A DNA stretch of 20,474 nt from Entophlyctis helioformis. Taxonomy: Eukaryota; Chytridiomycota; Chytridiomycetes; Chytridiales; Chytriomycetaceae. The stretch lies in the NCBI GenBank assembly GCA_025526915.1, contig JAHLKH010000324.1, positions 1 through 20,474 of the forward strand. The letters run 5' to 3'. Below, piece after piece: positions 19,458 through 20,474 of this stretch; positions within the stretch are counted from its first letter, which is position 1, and each line of letters begins with the position of its first letter. The notes beneath the pieces are model-generated. The model searched no databases. It saw nothing but the letters and a program-made list of their open reading frames with translations, and was not told the origin of the DNA. Position numbers and translations under genes: made by a program.

Positions 19458-19695
19458 CTTGCTGCTGCGCTGTGTTGCATGTGTCCACCCCGCTGTTCCT
19501 GAATTGTTTTGGCCGCCAATGGGTCTGTCCATGCACCGTGGTGCTGCTGATACTGTTGGTGCTGTATCTGGTCTGTCTGCAGGTCGAATCGGCGTGGTGA
19601 GGGCATGGTTGCTGGTCGCACCATGTGGGCTTGGGCCAGCGGGTCGGCGTGCGAGTGTGTAGGCTCAGGTTCAAGTGCGGTGGCGGCCGAGATGT
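19458..19695 (-). CDS. Probable 5' exon, Gln/His-rich, likely N-terminus of the velvet gene
   Basis: The exon is bounded by an acceptor (TTGGCAG) at its 5' side and a GTACGC donor at 19456-19457. The ATG at 19624 (or 19604) opens a frame reading MVRPATMPSPRRFDLQTDQ and then a Gln/His-rich stretch to HMQHSAAA, ending in phase 2. It lies on the same strand as the velvet domain exon, about 900 nt upstream, and no intervening gene is evident. It might instead belong to a separate small gene. Confidence 0.35.
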
Positions 19696-20474
19696 CTGCC
19701 AAGGACGGCAAAAGTCAGCGGATACCACCACCCATGCAACCGTAATGTCGGCAAATATATACCTACACAGAGACGCACCTAGTACATCCAGACAGTGTGC
19801 TGACGGTCGCAACGATGGCGATACAAATGGCTGGCTGGCTGGCAGAGGGAGACGGCTGGCAGAGGGAGACGGCCGGCTGATTGTTTGTCGTGGTGTGACC
19901 TGATGGCAGCCTGGTGTCACGAAGGAGGAGCCGACGTGGTGTTGGCTCGGTTCGGTTCGGTGGGTGATGCGCGGGCGACGCAAATGAGCAGAATTGGAGG
20001 AGCGTGTCGGCTCGAGTGGAGCGGTCAGCGTGGTGTCTGTCGGCGAGCGTCTGTGCTGGTGCTCGCCAGATGCTGCTCGTTGGGCTTCCGCTCGAAGGCG
20101 ATGCTGGAGGTGTGTTGCTGCCGGGCTGGGTCGTGATACCTGACGCCGGAGAAGCTGCTGCTTGAAGCGGAACGAATCCAGTGGCGAGCGAGATGTCGCT
20201 GGGGATGCTGGGTGGAAAGTGCGGCTCGGCTGCACTAGTTTAAGAGAGGGTACACGGACGCACGGAGACGATGCGGCCGGAGAAGCAACAGAGGCGGTCA
20301 GTGATTGCCAGCTGTACAACTACAAAGCGAGGCGCACGGCAGGCACCAGTGCAGACCGACTGGCATCAGTCTGCCGGCCTGTCGCCTTCCGTTCGCCGTT
20401 CTCCGTGGACATTCGTTCCAAGCGGCACTGCTGACGGTCAGTGGCAAACGATTCCACACAAGCCGCTCAACCGA
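19696..20474. other. Upstream region at the right edge
   Basis: No family resemblance is found on either strand. On the minus strand this is probably the 5' leader and promoter of the velvet gene, possibly with a leader intron (GTGCGT near 19779 to the acceptor at 19696). Long open frames here have random-looking composition. Confidence 0.35.
19837..19870. repeat. Perfect tandem duplication of a 17-mer
   Basis: The unit GGCTGGCAGAGGGAGAC occurs twice without gap, preceded by short GGCT repeats. It looks like a recent slippage duplication in the upstream region of the velvet gene. Confidence 0.85.

Noticed and set aside
19273..20319. Long minus-strand open frame (348 codons) at the right edge
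   Set aside because: Composition is Ser/Pro/Arg/Thr-rich without a recognisable motif, and the frame ignores plausible splice sites bounding the 19458-19695 exon.
1..20474. tRNA, rRNA, transposons, CRISPR arrays, riboswitches
   Set aside because: I saw no conserved tRNA B-box context, rRNA segment, transposase or reverse-transcriptase motif, terminal repeat pair or spaced repeat array.

Overview
This window looks like nuclear DNA from a fungus, most likely an early-diverging zoosporic lineage (chytrid or blastoclad type); that placement is an inference. The evidence is a velvet-domain regulator (a fungal family), several genes split by short GT-AG introns (about 50-400 nt, donors mostly GTACGT, GTGAGT or GTATGC), GC-rich coding sequence, and an Integrator-linked BRAT1-like protein together with an SRRM1-type splicing protein, a set that Dikarya yeasts generally lack. 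I see no transposon, CRISPR array, rRNA or tRNA.

Layout. 1-1720 (+): a diverged tandem duplication (1-271 and 1345-1617) of the 3' half and 3' flank of a small unrecognised gene, with a TATA-box-led small gene between the copies. 1717-2195 (-): a 5'-truncated relic of NAD-dependent glycerol-3-phosphate dehydrogenase. 2258-3467 (+): an ELO-family fatty-acid elongase, convergent with UTP23 (3603-4756, -), a small-subunit processome PIN protein. 5498-6273 (+): an unrecognised membrane protein behind a TATA box. 6645-9723 (-): a BRAT1-like HEAT-repeat protein. 9752-11554 (-): an SRRM1/SRm160-like PWI + RS-domain splicing coactivator. 11575-13763 (+): an M17 leucine aminopeptidase, divergent from SRRM1 with only 20 bp between start codons. 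13996-15886 (-): an unrecognised Ser/His/Gln-rich protein of about 555 residues. 15926-18561 or beyond (-): a velvet-domain (VelB-like) regulator whose domain is split by an insertion of about 380 residues. The right end carries its probable 5' exon(s) and upstream region.

Two themes stand out. First, packing is very tight: 28 nt between the SRRM1 stop and the BRAT1 start, 39 nt between the velvet stop and the next start, and 20 bp between the divergent SRRM1 and aminopeptidase starts. Second, ELO, aminopeptidase, BRAT1-like and velvet are each interrupted by one or more single missing bases, while conserved motifs continue in the next frame and intron phases fit only if the base is restored. 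Long-read homopolymer errors are the simplest explanation; if the transcripts show the same thing, it would be widespread frameshifting and much more interesting.

Functionally this is mostly housekeeping (lipid elongation, ribosome biogenesis, splicing, 3'-end/snRNA processing, peptide turnover) plus one developmental regulator. The genes do not form an obvious pathway, although SRRM1 next to BRAT1 puts two pre-mRNA/snRNA-processing functions side by side.
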